Below, in pieces: positions 1 to 8,498 of a stretch of 64,000 nt of DNA (position 1 is its first letter; each line of letters begins with the position of its first letter). The position numbers were made by a program, and so were the translations under genes. This DNA is from Citrobacter sp. 18056. GTDB taxonomy: Bacteria; Pseudomonadota; Gammaproteobacteria; Enterobacterales; Enterobacteriaceae. The stretch covers positions 1 to 64,000 of the forward strand of contig CACSJR010000021.1 in NCBI GenBank assembly GCA_902706235.1. Direction: 5' to 3'. The notes below the pieces were generated by a model. The model saw nothing but the letters and a program-made list of their open reading frames with translations. It had not been told where the DNA came from and ran no database searches.

Positions 1-43
1 GTCAGACCGGGGCATAAAACCGGTTGTTGTAAAGAAATTCGGT

Positions 44-120
44 GGAGCGGTAGTTCAGTCGGTTAGAATACCTGCCTGTCACGCAGGGGGTCGCGGGTTC
101 GAGTCCCGTCCGTTCCGCCA
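44..120 (+). tRNA. aspT: tRNA-Asp (GTC)
   Basis: A 77-base cloverleaf with the anticodon GTC in the loop CTGTCAC, the usual T-arm GGTTCGAGTCC and an encoded CCA end. It lies just inside the window and is followed by tRNA-Trp. This pair is known as the distal end of the rrnC operon in E. coli, so bases 1-43 are most likely the spacer after a 5S rRNA gene outside the window. Confidence 0.97.
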
Positions 121-173
121 CTTATTAGAAAATTAAGCCTGCTTTATTGCGGGCTTAATAATAAGCGTCATTT

Positions 174-249
174 AGGGGCGTAGCTCAGTTGGTAGAGCAC
201 CGGTCTCCAAAACCGGGTGTCGCGAGTTCGAGTCTCTCCGCCCCTGCCA
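174..249 (+). tRNA. trpT: tRNA-Trp (CCA)
   Basis: A 76-base tRNA with the anticodon CCA in the loop CTCCAAA and an encoded CCA end. The acceptor, D and anticodon stems pair fully. The T stem reads GCGAG against CTCTC, which leaves a C-U mismatch at the second pair; the E. coli gene as I recall it has GGGAG there (a G-U wobble). The D stem is GCTC/GAGC, with C11-G24 instead of the U11-G24 that I recall for E. coli. It is the last gene of the rRNA/tRNA transcript. Confidence 0.96.
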
Positions 250-256
250 TATAATG

Positions 257-286
257 ATCCTTTGCTTCGGCAAAGGATTTTTTTTG
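257..286 (+). terminator. Intrinsic terminator of the rrn-aspT-trpT transcript
   Basis: An 8-base-pair stem ATCCTTTG/CAAAGGAT closed by the stable CTTCGG loop and followed directly by a run of T. It sits 7 bases after trpT. Confidence 0.93.
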
Positions 287-341
287 TCTAAAATTTAGCG
301 GATTTTCATCCGCCACCTCTCATAGAAAATACTCAAACTCC

Positions 342-1163
342 TTATTCGAGCACGGTAACCTTCAAGATCTCTCGAATTTGTGCCTGCTTATCACTGTTCT
401 GAAGCCAAATAGCATATAACGGTCGCGAAAGCGTCGCACTGTCAGCAACGGTATGTAACCCATCTTTCTCTTTTGCCCAAATCATTGGTAACCAGGAGCA
501 GCCTTCAAGCGGCATGAGTTGTTGCCGTGCCAGCTCAGCAGAACTGGTTGTCAGGAGCGGAATGTCCTCTGGTGCAATAAGACCTGCTTCATGCTGTTGG
601 AAGTCCGGGCCCCATTCCAATCGCAGATAGTTCAGATTCGCTTTGACCTGCGAAGGACTCGAACAATAGAGAGCCAAAGTGAAATGTCCCAGCAACTGGC
701 TGCTGAACTCGTCCATTTTTGGGGTTTCTGTGGTAATCAGCAGATCTAACTGACGCTCATGAAGCTGTTTAACCAACGATTGCCTCTGAGCGATACGGGC
801 CTCGAACTGCAACGTGTTGTGTGTCGGATAGAGTCGCCCCAGCCAGCTATTGAGCATGCATTCCCACAGCGAGGCGCTGGCACCAATAGAAAACTCATTA
901 TGGCGTGATGTATTGGCCACTTCCTTACGCGCCAATTGCCAGGTACTCATCAGCGTTTCGGCATAGGGAAGAAGCTTCTCACCGGCCGCTGTCAGGCGGA
1001 TATTGTTGCGATGTCGGGTGAAAAGATTCACACCCAGCTGGTTCTCAAGCTGACGAATACGAAAGCTGACGGCTGATTGCGTCAGATATAGCGCTTCTGC
1101 CGCACGTCCAAAGTGGCGTGTTCGGCTCACTTCAAGGAAAGTTTTTAGCAATTCCGTATCCAC
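342..1163 (-). CDS. hdfR: LysR-type regulator HdfR
   Basis: The product is a 273-residue LysR-type transcription regulator. The N-terminal winged helix-turn-helix covers about residues 2-60, with the family pattern [21 protein letters not shown], followed by an effector-binding domain. In E. coli and Salmonella, HdfR represses the flagellar master operon flhDC. Identity here rests on the strong resemblance of the N-terminus to E. coli HdfR and on its position divergent from maoP beside trpT. The E. coli protein is about 279 residues, so this one is slightly shorter at the C-terminus. The gene is read away from maoP, and the 118-base gap between them holds both promoters. Confidence 0.93.
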   Translation of the reverse strand: MDTELLKTFLEVSRTRHFGRAAEALYLTQSAVSFRIRQLENQLGVNLFTRHRNNIRLTAAGEKLLPYAETLMSTWQLARKEVANTSRHNEFSIGASASLWECMLNSWLGRLYPTHNTLQFEARIAQRQSLVKQLHERQLDLLITTETPKMDEFSSQLLGHFTLALYCSSPSQVKANLNYLRLEWGPDFQQHEAGLIAPEDIPLLTTSSAELARQQLMPLEGCSWLPMIWAKEKDGLHTVADSATLSRPLYAIWLQNSDKQAQIREILKVTVLE

Positions 1164-1209
1164 AACCTTCTCCGCAAAATAATTTGTCGTGTTGATTTAA
1201 ATGTTTTGT

Positions 1210-1238
1210 TTGACGCTCTGTCAAGCGTAACTAATACT
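1210..1238 (+). promoter_or_regulatory. Predicted sigma70 promoter of maoP
   Basis: TTGACG (1210-1215) and AATACT (1233-1238) are separated by 17 bases and lie about 45 bases upstream of the maoP start. Read from sequence only. The hdfR promoter must lie in the same gap on the other strand. Confidence 0.6.
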
Positions 1239-1281
1239 CCGCGCCATAAATAGCTCAGCCAAAGAATTAGGAGCGTGTAGG

Positions 1282-1620
1282 ATGGCGGAAAGCTTTACGA
1301 CGACTAATCGTTTTTTTGACAATAAAAATTATCCGCGTGGCTTCTCTCGTCATGGTGACTTCACCATTAGAGAAGCCCAACTGCTGGAGCGCCACGGTTA
1401 TGCGTTTAATGAGCTGGAACTGGGTCACCGTGAGCCCGTGACGGAAGACGAAAAGCAGTTTGTCGCGGTATGCCGTGGCGAACGCGAGCCGGCAACCGAG
1501 ATTGAGCGCGTATGGATCAAATACATGGCGCGAATCAAACGGCCAAAACGTTTTCACACCCTGTCTGGTGGTAAGCCGCAGACAGAAGGTGCGGAAGACT
1601 ACACCGAAAGCGACGATTAA
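1282..1620 (+). CDS. maoP: Macrodomain Ori organisation protein MaoP (YifE)
   Basis: A 112-residue protein, the same length as E. coli MaoP (formerly YifE), and near-identical to it from memory (start [14 protein letters not shown]). In E. coli MaoP works with a 17-base DNA site, maoS, in the same neighbourhood to organise the Ori macrodomain and constrain long-range chromosomal contacts. The start is supported by AGGAG eleven bases upstream. The protein is charged, has no membrane segment and ends in an acidic tail. I did not identify maoS because I cannot recall its exact sequence. Confidence 0.94.
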   Translation: MAESFTTTNRFFDNKNYPRGFSRHGDFTIREAQLLERHGYAFNELELGHREPVTEDEKQFVAVCRGEREPATEIERVWIKYMARIKRPKRFHTLSGGKPQTEGAEDYTESDD

Positions 1621-1623
1621 TGA

Positions 1624-1650
1624 GAAAGGGGCGAAAGCCCCTTTTTTACG
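1624..1650. terminator. Bidirectional terminator between maoP and comM
   Basis: The hairpin AAGGGG-CGAAAG-CCCCTTTTTT follows maoP and includes a run of six T. It overlaps the last codons of the convergent comM gene (stop at 1646-1648), so the two genes share this end. Confidence 0.85.
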
Positions 1651-3166
1651 CCATCATTTTTTGTAAATGAATCAGTAACCTTTCTATTGCCCGATACCCC
1701 AGTGCTTCCTGTAAATGTACCCGCGTTATCTTTTCCGCTCCGGCAAGATCGGCCAGCGTTCGTGAAACCTTAATCAATCGCTGCCAGGCCCGAATCGATA
1801 ATCCTAAATGGGCGAATGCCTGCTCCAGCCATACCGCATCTTCTTCCTGTAGTTCACACCAGGTTTTAATCTCATTGTTCTCCAGAAGGGCGTTGAGCTT
1901 CCCTTGGCGAGATAACTGTATCTGCTGTGCGGCAATGACGCGGGTCTTCACTATCGAGTTGCTTTCACCTTTTTCAGGCCGTTGGCTCAGAAGACCTGGA
2001 GGCGGGAGCGGGATCTCCAGAGAGAGATCAAAGCGGTCGAGAAAAGGCCCCGACAGGCGCGCCAGGTAGCGCAGGATTTGCTCCGGAGAGCTGCGGTTAT
2101 GATTGCCCTGGTAGTGTCCCGTCGGGCTGGGATTCATGGCGGCAATCAGTTGAAAACGCGCCGGATAAGTAATTTTTGCCCGAGTCCGGGAGATATGAAT
2201 TTTCCCTGACTCAATGGGTTCACGTAGGGCATCCAGCACCCGCCGTTCGAATTCAGGGAGTTCGTCGAGAAACAGGATGCCATTATGCGCTAACGATATT
2301 TCTCCTGGAGCTGGGATCGTGCCTCCACCGACCATCGCCGTAAGTGATGCACTGTGATGAGGCGAGCGGAATGGGCGCTTACGCCATTGTTGGTGAAGTT
2401 GCCCCGCACTGGTCAGGCTGAGGATCGCGGCACTCTCCAGGGCTTCCTGGCTGCTCAGAGAGGGCAGAATACCTGGTAACCGGCTTGCCAGCATCGTTTT
2501 CCCGGTACCCGGTGGTCCCACAAGCAGCAGGTTATGCCCGCCCGCGGCGGCAATCTCCAGCGCGCGCTTTCCTTGCTGTTGGCCTATTACATCGCTGATG
2601 TCAGGCTCTACGGTCGTAGGTATATCTTCCAGCATTTCGGGATGTGGCAATTCTGTGCGTCCCTCAAGAAAAGCACAAACCTCCTGCAGATGACTGGCAA
2701 TGAAACAGTCTGTTCCGCCAATCAAACCGACCTCCGGGGCATTCTCCGCGGCCACAATAATCTGTCTGCCTGCACTGATGGCTTCCATCGCACCGGAAAT
2801 GGCACCGGTAACTCCGCGTAGTGCGCCCGTCAGCGCGAGTTCACCGATGAGCTCGTATTGGTTAAGTCTGGTTGCGTTGAGCTGCTCAGACGCCGCCAGA
2901 AGCGCAATTGCGATTGGCAAATCGTATCGTCCACCTTCCTTGGGCAGATCGGCCGGTGCCAGGTTGATGGTTATTTTCTTTGCCGGAAATTCATACCCGC
3001 TGTTAATCATCGCGCTTCTGACGCGATCGCGAGCCTCTTTCACCGCGGTTTCCGGTAAACCCACCATCGTTAAGCCAGGTAATCCGTTACTGATATGCAC
3101 TTCCACGGTGATGAGCGGAGCGTTCACCCCCAATGCGGCCCGTGTATAAATAATCGACAATGACAT
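1646..3166 (-). CDS. comM: ComM/YifB family AAA+ helicase, Mg-chelatase-like
   Basis: A 506-residue YifB/ComM protein. An N-terminal LonC/ChlI-like domain covers about residues 20-140. A Mg-chelatase-type AAA+ core follows, with Walker A GPPGTGKT at 217-224 and Walker B GILFLDELPEF, and a C-terminal helical domain ends near 500. In naturally competent bacteria ComM is a hexameric branch-migration helicase that extends integration of single-stranded DNA. In E. coli the homologue is known as YifB and its role is less clear. The gene converges on maoP and lies upstream of, and divergent from, the ilv operon, as in E. coli. Confidence 0.93.
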   Translation of the reverse strand: MSLSIIYTRAALGVNAPLITVEVHISNGLPGLTMVGLPETAVKEARDRVRSAMINSGYEFPAKKITINLAPADLPKEGGRYDLPIAIALLAASEQLNATRLNQYELIGELALTGALRGVTGAISGAMEAISAGRQIIVAAENAPEVGLIGGTDCFIASHLQEVCAFLEGRTELPHPEMLEDIPTTVEPDISDVIGQQQGKRALEIAAAGGHNLLLVGPPGTGKTMLASRLPGILPSLSSQEALESAAILSLTSAGQLHQQWRKRPFRSPHHSASLTAMVGGGTIPAPGEISLAHNGILFLDELPEFERRVLDALREPIESGKIHISRTRAKITYPARFQLIAAMNPSPTGHYQGNHNRSSPEQILRYLARLSGPFLDRFDLSLEIPLPPPGLLSQRPEKGESNSIVKTRVIAAQQIQLSRQGKLNALLENNEIKTWCELQEEDAVWLEQAFAHLGLSIRAWQRLIKVSRTLADLAGAEKITRVHLQEALGYRAIERLLIHLQKMMA

Positions 3167-3494
3167 AGTGCCTCCGTGAGAAGTCAGTATGTCGTGGCGC
3201 GCAACCGCGGCAACGTTTAAAGTTGTTTTTTACGCACATTTATCCGGTGGTTTACAGGGGTTTTCATTACCGTTACATACAATTGGAAGCACGTTCGCGA
3301 AAAATAGACTTGATTGAATTGCTTTCATGTAATGAAGAATTTTCATCTCAGTTATTTCTTATAAAAAACAATACTTTTTACCAATATCGTTAGCGCGATC
3401 AGAAAAAGCATCATAAAAAAATCTTGTATTGTTCTTCGTGTCTGTGTTACCTCTTTAGGTATTCCTTCGAACAAGAAGCCAGAAAGTACAGAAA
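3167..3494 (+). promoter_or_regulatory. AT-rich promoter region of the ilv operon
   Basis: About 330 bases without a gene between comM and ilvL. The part from about 3340 to 3430 is AT-rich with several A and T tracts (for example seven A at 3415-3421), as expected for curved upstream activating DNA. The ilvL transcript probably starts about 35 bases before the ilvL start, judged from the E. coli arrangement. I found no convincing -35/-10 pair: the best, TTGTAT at 3424 and TGTTAC at 3445, has only a 15-base spacer. Confidence 0.55.
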
Positions 3495-3593
3495 ATGACA
3501 GCCCTTCTACGAGTGATTAGCCTGGTCGTGATTAGCGTGGTGGTGATTATTATCCCACCGTGCGGGGCTGCACTTGGAAGAGGAAAGGCTTAG
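3495..3593 (+). CDS. ilvL: ilvGMEDA operon leader peptide
   Basis: A 32-residue peptide in which 15 residues are isoleucine, valine or leucine (5 Ile, 6 Val, 4 Leu), concentrated between residues 4 and 20. Such a peptide acts as the sensor in transcription attenuation. When any of the three charged tRNAs is scarce, the ribosome stalls in this stretch, an antiterminator forms and RNA polymerase passes into ilvG. The composition and length match the E. coli leader. The attenuator hairpin follows 24 bases after the stop codon. Confidence 0.95.
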   Translation: MTALLRVISLVVISVVVIIIPPCGAALGRGKA

Positions 3594-3615
3594 AAAACAA
3601 GCCTTAACGAACTAA

Positions 3616-3649
3616 GACCCCCGCACCGAAAGGTCCGGGGGTTTTTTTA
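3616..3649 (+). terminator. ilv attenuator
   Basis: A GC-rich hairpin, CCCCCGCACC / GGTCCGGGGG with a GAAA loop, followed by eight T. It is the Rho-independent attenuator between ilvL and the structural genes. Confidence 0.94.
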
Positions 3650-3679
3650 TGACTGCAAAAAACCAATGAGGAACAGAGT

Positions 3680-3730
3680 ATGGCTATTAGCATAAAATTC
3701 TGTTTCTCGCGAAAAGCAACGGGGAAGTGA
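3680..3730 (+). CDS. ilvX: IlvX micropeptide
   Basis: A 16-codon open frame, [16 protein letters not shown], between the attenuator and ilvG. The E. coli K-12 counterpart IlvX is also 16 residues, with a related core (KFCFSR). A GAGG stretch six bases ahead of the ATG gives it a ribosome binding site. Its stop codon ends two bases before the ilvG start, so it may serve for translational coupling. Function is not known. Confidence 0.8.
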   Translation: MAISIKFCFSRKATGK

Positions 3731-3732
3731 CT

Positions 3733-5379
3733 ATGAATGGGGCTCAGTGGGTGGTACATGCGTTGCGAGCGCAGGGAGTCGAGACCGTATTCGGCTATCC
3801 GGGCGGCGCCATAATGCCTATCTACGATGCGTTGTACGACGGCGGTGTGGAACATTTGCTGTGTCGCCACGAGCAGGGCGCGGCAATGGCGGCGATTGGC
3901 TATGCCCGCGCAACGGGTAAAACCGGTGTGTGTATGGCCACTTCCGGCCCTGGAGCCACCAACCTCATCACCGGCCTTGCTGATGCGCTGCTGGATTCCG
4001 TCCCGGTCGTAGCCATCACCGGGCAGGTTGCTTCCTCGTTTATCGGCACTGATGCTTTTCAGGAAGTGGACGTTCTCGGTTTATCACTGGCCTGCACCAA
4101 ACACAGTTTCCTGGTGCAGTCGCTGGAAGAGCTGCCACGCGTTATGGCCGAAGCCTTCCTTGTGGCAAACTCAGGCCGTCCTGGACCGGTTCTGGTTGAT
4201 ATCCCGAAAGACATTCAGGTCTCCAGCGCTGCACTTGAACCGCATTTTTCCACTGTTGAAGATGAAACTGCTTTTCCGTTCGAAGACGTTGAAATGGCTC
4301 GCCAGATGATAGCCCAGGCCAGCCAGCCGATACTGTACGTCGGCGGTGGCGTCGGGATGGCGCAGGCGGTTCCTGCCCTGCGCGAGTTTATCGCGGTTAC
4401 GCAAATGCCCGTCACCTGCACGCTGAAAGGGCTGGGAGCTGTAGATGCTGACTATCCGTATTACCTGGCGATGCTGGGCATGCACGGCACGAAAGCGGCC
4501 AACCTGGCAGTGCAGCAGTGTGATCTACTGATTGCCGTCGGCGCGCGCTTCGATGACCGCGTGACCGGCAAGCTGAATACTTTTGCCCCGAATGCGAAAG
4601 TCATTCATATGGATATCGACCCGGCGGAACTGAACAAGCTGCGTCAGGTTCACGTGGGTCTTCAGGCAGATTTGAATGCGCTGTTACCTGCGCTGCAACA
4701 GCCGTTGAATATCGATGCCTGGCGTAAACACACTGCGGAATTATGTGCTGACAACGCCTGGCGCTACGACCATCCGGGTGAGGCCATTTACGCGCCGTTA
4801 CTGCTCAAGCAGCTGTCCGATCGCAAACCGGCTAATAGCGTGGTGACCACCGATGTCGGCCAGCATCAGATGTGGTCGGCACAGCACATGACTTACACCC
4901 GTCCGGAAAATTTCATCACCTCCAGCGGATTAGGCACGATGGGCTTTGGCCTGCCTGCGGCTGTGGGCGCGCAGGTTGCGCGTCCGGACGATACCGTTAT
5001 CTGCATTTCCGGTGATGGTTCGTTCATGATGAACGTGCAGGAACTCGGCACCGTGAAGCGTAAGCAGCTGCCGGTGAAGATTGTCATCCTCGATAACCAG
5101 CGCCTGGGGATGGTTCGTCAATGGCAGCAGCTCTTTTTCCAGGAGCGATACAGCGAAACTACCCTCACCGATAACCCTGATTTCCTCGTACTAGCCAGCG
5201 CCTTTGGCATTCCTGGCCAGCACATTACCCGTAAAGACCAGGTTGAAGCGGCTCTCGACACCATGCTGAACAGCGCCGGGCCATACCTGCTTCATGTCTC
5301 AATCGACGAACTCGAAAACGTCTGGCCGCTGGTACCGCCGGGTGCCAGTAATGCAGAAATGCTGGAGAAATTATCATGA
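3733..5379 (+). CDS. ilvG: Acetolactate synthase II, large subunit
   Basis: The 548-residue catalytic subunit of acetohydroxyacid synthase II. It condenses pyruvate with pyruvate or 2-oxobutyrate in valine and isoleucine synthesis. It has the ThDP-dependent order: N-terminal pyrimidine-binding domain with catalytic Glu47 (in CRHEQGAAM), central domain, and C-terminal diphosphate-binding domain with the GDGSF motif. The start is taken at ATG 3733, two bases after ilvX; a GTG at 3727 would add two residues without a better ribosome site. The frame is open throughout, unlike E. coli K-12 where ilvG is frameshifted. It overlaps ilvM by four bases, consistent with coupled synthesis of the two subunits. 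Confidence 0.97.
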   Translation: MNGAQWVVHALRAQGVETVFGYPGGAIMPIYDALYDGGVEHLLCRHEQGAAMAAIGYARATGKTGVCMATSGPGATNLITGLADALLDSVPVVAITGQVASSFIGTDAFQEVDVLGLSLACTKHSFLVQSLEELPRVMAEAFLVANSGRPGPVLVDIPKDIQVSSAALEPHFSTVEDETAFPFEDVEMARQMIAQASQPILYVGGGVGMAQAVPALREFIAVTQMPVTCTLKGLGAVDADYPYYLAMLGMHGTKAANLAVQQCDLLIAVGARFDDRVTGKLNTFAPNAKVIHMDIDPAELNKLRQVHVGLQADLNALLPALQQPLNIDAWRKHTAELCADNAWRYDHPGEAIYAPLLLKQLSDRKPANSVVTTDVGQHQMWSAQHMTYTRPENFITSSGLGTMGFGLPAAVGAQVARPDDTVICISGDGSFMMNVQELGTVKRKQLPVKIVILDNQRLGMVRQWQQLFFQERYSETTLTDNPDFLVLASAFGIPGQHITRKDQVEAALDTMLNSAGPYLLHVSIDELENVWPLVPPGASNAEMLEKLS

Positions 5380-5639
5380 TGCATCATCAGGTTGCCGTTC
5401 AGGCCCGCTTCAATCCGGAAACGTTAGAGCGCGTTTTGCGTGTGGTACGCCATCGTGGCTTTCAAATTTGTGCCATGAATATGGAAACCGCCACTGACGC
5501 CCAGAACATAAATATTGAATTGACCGTTGCCAGCCTTCGTCCAGTCGAATTACTGTTTAGCCAGTTAAGCAAACTGGTAGACGTCGCCCGCGTCGAAATC
5601 CAGCAACGAACAACATCATCACAACAAATCCGCGCTTGA
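5376..5639 (+). CDS. ilvM: Acetolactate synthase II, small subunit
   Basis: An 87-residue regulatory subunit with a single ACT-like fold ([18 protein letters not shown]). It stabilises and activates IlvG; the isozyme II small subunit is short and lacks the valine-feedback behaviour of IlvN or IlvH. Length matches E. coli IlvM exactly. It starts inside the last codons of ilvG (ATGA overlap). Confidence 0.96.
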   Translation: MMHHQVAVQARFNPETLERVLRVVRHRGFQICAMNMETATDAQNINIELTVASLRPVELLFSQLSKLVDVARVEIQQRTTSSQQIRA

Positions 5640-5656
5640 GCGCAAAAGGAAGAACA

Positions 5657-6589
5657 ATGACGACGAAAAAAGCTGATTACATCTGGTTTAACGGTGAGAT
5701 GGTTCCATGGGGTGAAGCGAAGGTGCACGTGATGTCCCATGCCCTGCACTACGGGACATCCGTCTTCGAAGGCATCCGTTGCTACGATTCTCACAAAGGC
5801 CCGGTGGTGTTCCGTCATCGTGAACACATGCAGCGTCTGCATGATTCAGCCAAAATTTATCGTTTCCCGGTTTCTCAGAGCGTCGATGAACTGATGGAAG
5901 CCTGCCGTAATGTTATTCGTAAAAACAACCTGACCAGCGCCTACATTCGTCCTCTGGTATTCGTTGGCGATGTCGGTATGGGCGTGAACCCGCCAGACGG
6001 TTATAACACTGACGTTATCATTGCTGCTTTCCCTTGGGGTGCATACCTCGGCGCAGAAGCGCTGGACCAAGGGATCGACGCAATGGTGTCTTCCTGGAAT
6101 CGTGTGGCGCCGAACACCATCCCAACCGCAGCAAAAGCAGGCGGGAACTACCTTTCCTCATTACTGGTCGGCAGCGAAGCGCGTCGTCACGGCTACCAGG
6201 AAGGGATCGCGCTGGATGTGAACGGCTATATCTCTGAAGGCGCAGGCGAGAACCTGTTCGAAGTGAAAGATGGCATTCTTTTCACGCCGCCGTTTACCTC
6301 TTCCGCGCTGCCGGGCATTACCCGTGATGCCATCATCAAGCTGGCGAAAGACCTCAATATCGAAGTTCGCGAGCAGGTGCTGTCCCGCGAGTCGCTGTAT
6401 CTGGCTGACGAAGTGTTCATGTCCGGCACCGCGGCGGAAATCACGCCGGTTCGCAGCGTCGACGGCATTCAGGTGGGTGAAGGCCGTTGTGGCCCGGTCA
6501 CCAAACGCATTCAGCAAGCATTCTTTGGCCTCTTTACCGGTGAAACCGAAGATAAATGGGGCTGGTTGGATCAAGTTAATCCGAAATAA
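5657..6589 (+). CDS. ilvE: Branched-chain amino acid aminotransferase
   Basis: A 310-residue class IV PLP-dependent aminotransferase that makes the last step to isoleucine, valine and leucine using glutamate. The PLP lysine lies near residue 160 in the segment TAAKAGGNYLSS, and the motif EGAGENLFEV is present. The start at 5657 gives MTTKKADYIWF as in E. coli and is preceded by AAAGGAAGAA; an upstream in-frame start at 5636 would add seven residues overlapping ilvM. The E. coli protein is 309 residues; this one ends in an extra lysine. Confidence 0.97.
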   Translation: MTTKKADYIWFNGEMVPWGEAKVHVMSHALHYGTSVFEGIRCYDSHKGPVVFRHREHMQRLHDSAKIYRFPVSQSVDELMEACRNVIRKNNLTSAYIRPLVFVGDVGMGVNPPDGYNTDVIIAAFPWGAYLGAEALDQGIDAMVSSWNRVAPNTIPTAAKAGGNYLSSLLVGSEARRHGYQEGIALDVNGYISEGAGENLFEVKDGILFTPPFTSSALPGITRDAIIKLAKDLNIEVREQVLSRESLYLADEVFMSGTAAEITPVRSVDGIQVGEGRCGPVTKRIQQAFFGLFTGETEDKWGWLDQVNPK

Positions 6590-6592
6590 AAC

Positions 6593-6618
6593 AATGGGAC
6601 GGCACGCACCGTCCCATT
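6593..6618 (+). other. Intercistronic hairpin between ilvE and ilvD
   Basis: A perfect 10-base-pair stem AATGGGACGG / CCGTCCCATT with a six-base loop, inside the operon. There is no T run, so it is probably not an intrinsic terminator. It may stabilise the upstream mRNA segment. Confidence 0.7.
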
Positions 6619-6645
6619 TAACAGATAGACGGGAGTAAACAGAGC

Positions 6646-8496
6646 ATGCCTAAGTATCGTTCCGCCACTACCACCCATGGCCGTAATATGGCGGGTGCCC
6701 GCGCGCTGTGGCGCGCCACCGGGATGACAGATGCCGATTTCGGCAAACCCATTATTGCCGTTGTGAACTCGTTTACCCAGTTCGTGCCAGGCCACGTCCA
6801 TTTGCGCGACCTCGGTAAACTGGTTGCTGAGCAAATCGAAGCCTCCGGCGGTGTGGCAAAAGAATTCAACACTATCGCCGTCGATGATGGTATCGCCATG
6901 GGTCACGGGGGCATGCTGTATTCACTGCCTTCACGCGAGCTGATCGCCGATTCCGTGGAATACATGGTGAACGCCCACTGCGCCGATGCAATGGTGTGTA
7001 TCTCCAATTGCGACAAAATCACCCCAGGGATGCTGATGGCATCTCTGCGCCTTAACATTCCAGTTATCTTTGTTTCCGGTGGCCCGATGGAGGCCGGTAA
7101 AACCAAGCTTTCCGATCAGATAATCAAGTTGGACCTGGTTGATGCGATGATTCAGGGCGCGGACCCTAAAGTGTCCGACGAGCAGAGCGAACAGATTGAG
7201 CGCTCCGCGTGTCCGACCTGTGGTTCCTGTTCCGGCATGTTCACCGCCAACTCGATGAACTGCCTGACCGAAGCGCTGGGCCTGTCGCAGCCGGGCAACG
7301 GCTCGCTGCTGGCAACGCACGCCGACCGTAAGGACCTGTTCCTCAATGCCGGTACGCGCATCGTTGAGCTGACCAAGCGTTATTACGAACAGGACGACGC
7401 GTCTGCACTGCCGCGTAACATCGCCAGCAAAGCTGCGTTTGAGAACGCGATGACGCTGGATATCGCCATGGGCGGTTCCACCAATACCGTTCTGCACCTG
7501 CTGGCCGCCGCGCAGGAAGCGGAAATTGACTTCACCATGACGGACATCGACAAGCTGTCCCGCAATGTGCCGCAGCTGTGTAAAGTCGCGCCAAGTACGC
7601 AGAAATATCACATGGAAGATGTTCACCGTGCCGGTGGCGTCCTCGGTATTCTCGGCGAGCTGGACCGTGCTGGGCTGCTGAACCGCGATGTGAAAAACGT
7701 GCTGGGGCTGTCACTGCCGCAGACGCTGGATCAGTATGATGTGATGCTGACCAAAGATGATGCGGTTAAAAACATGTTCCGTGCAGGCCCGGCAGGTATT
7801 CGTACCACTCAGGCCTTCTCGCAGAACTGCCGCTGGGACACGCTGGACGACGATCGTGCCGAAGGCTGTATCCGTTCACTGGAAAATGCCTACAGTCAGG
7901 ACGGTGGTTTGGCTGTGCTGTACGGTAACTTCGCGGAAAACGGCTGCATCGTGAAAACCGCAGGCGTGGACGACAGCAATCTGAAATTCACTGGCCCGGC
8001 TAAGGTGTACGAAAGCCAGGACGACGCGGTAGAAGCGATTCTCGGCGGCAAAGTGGTTGCTGGCGACGTAGTCGTTATCCGCTACGAAGGGCCAAAAGGT
8101 GGGCCGGGCATGCAGGAAATGCTCTATCCGACCACCTTCCTGAAATCGATGGGCCTCGGTAAAGCTTGTGCACTGGTCACCGACGGACGTTTCTCGGGCG
8201 GGACTTCTGGCCTGTCTATTGGCCACGTCTCACCGGAAGCAGCAAGCGGCGGCAACATCGCGCTGATTGAAGACGGCGACATGATTGCTATCGACATTCC
8301 GAGCCGTGGCATTCAGCTGCAGCTGAGCGATCAGGAACTGGCGGCGCGTCGCGAAGCGCAGGACGCACGTGGCGATCAGGCCTGGACTCCGCGTAATCGC
8401 GAACGTCAGGTTTCCTTCGCGCTGCGTGCCTACGCCAGCCTGGCGACCAGCGCAGACAAAGGTGCAGTGCGCGATAAATCCAAACTTGGGGGCTAA
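6646..8496 (+). CDS. ilvD: Dihydroxy-acid dehydratase
   Basis: A 616-residue Fe-S dehydratase of the IlvD/Edd family. It converts 2,3-dihydroxy-3-methylbutanoate and -methylpentanoate to the 2-oxo acids of valine and isoleucine synthesis. Cluster-binding cysteines are visible in CISNCDK and [10 protein letters not shown]. The C-terminal segment contains the conserved [14 protein letters not shown]. Length equals E. coli IlvD. It lies 56 bases after ilvE and only two bases before ilvA. Confidence 0.97.
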   Translation: MPKYRSATTTHGRNMAGARALWRATGMTDADFGKPIIAVVNSFTQFVPGHVHLRDLGKLVAEQIEASGGVAKEFNTIAVDDGIAMGHGGMLYSLPSRELIADSVEYMVNAHCADAMVCISNCDKITPGMLMASLRLNIPVIFVSGGPMEAGKTKLSDQIIKLDLVDAMIQGADPKVSDEQSEQIERSACPTCGSCSGMFTANSMNCLTEALGLSQPGNGSLLATHADRKDLFLNAGTRIVELTKRYYEQDDASALPRNIASKAAFENAMTLDIAMGGSTNTVLHLLAAAQEAEIDFTMTDIDKLSRNVPQLCKVAPSTQKYHMEDVHRAGGVLGILGELDRAGLLNRDVKNVLGLSLPQTLDQYDVMLTKDDAVKNMFRAGPAGIRTTQAFSQNCRWDTLDDDRAEGCIRSLENAYSQDGGLAVLYGNFAENGCIVKTAGVDDSNLKFTGPAKVYESQDDAVEAILGGKVVAGDVVVIRYEGPKGGPGMQEMLYPTTFLKSMGLGKACALVTDGRFSGGTSGLSIGHVSPEAASGGNIALIEDGDMIAIDIPSRGIQLQLSDQELAARREAQDARGDQAWTPRNRERQVSFALRAYASLATSADKGAVRDKSKLGG

Positions 8497-8498
8497 TC

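Noticed and set aside
1-43. Part of a 5S rRNA gene at the left edge
   Set aside because: The 43 bases do not match the 5S 3' end; they look like the spacer before aspT.
6931-7626. A 231-codon minus-strand frame inside ilvD
   Set aside because: A shadow of a GC-rich coding region; ilvD is complete and conserved on the other strand.
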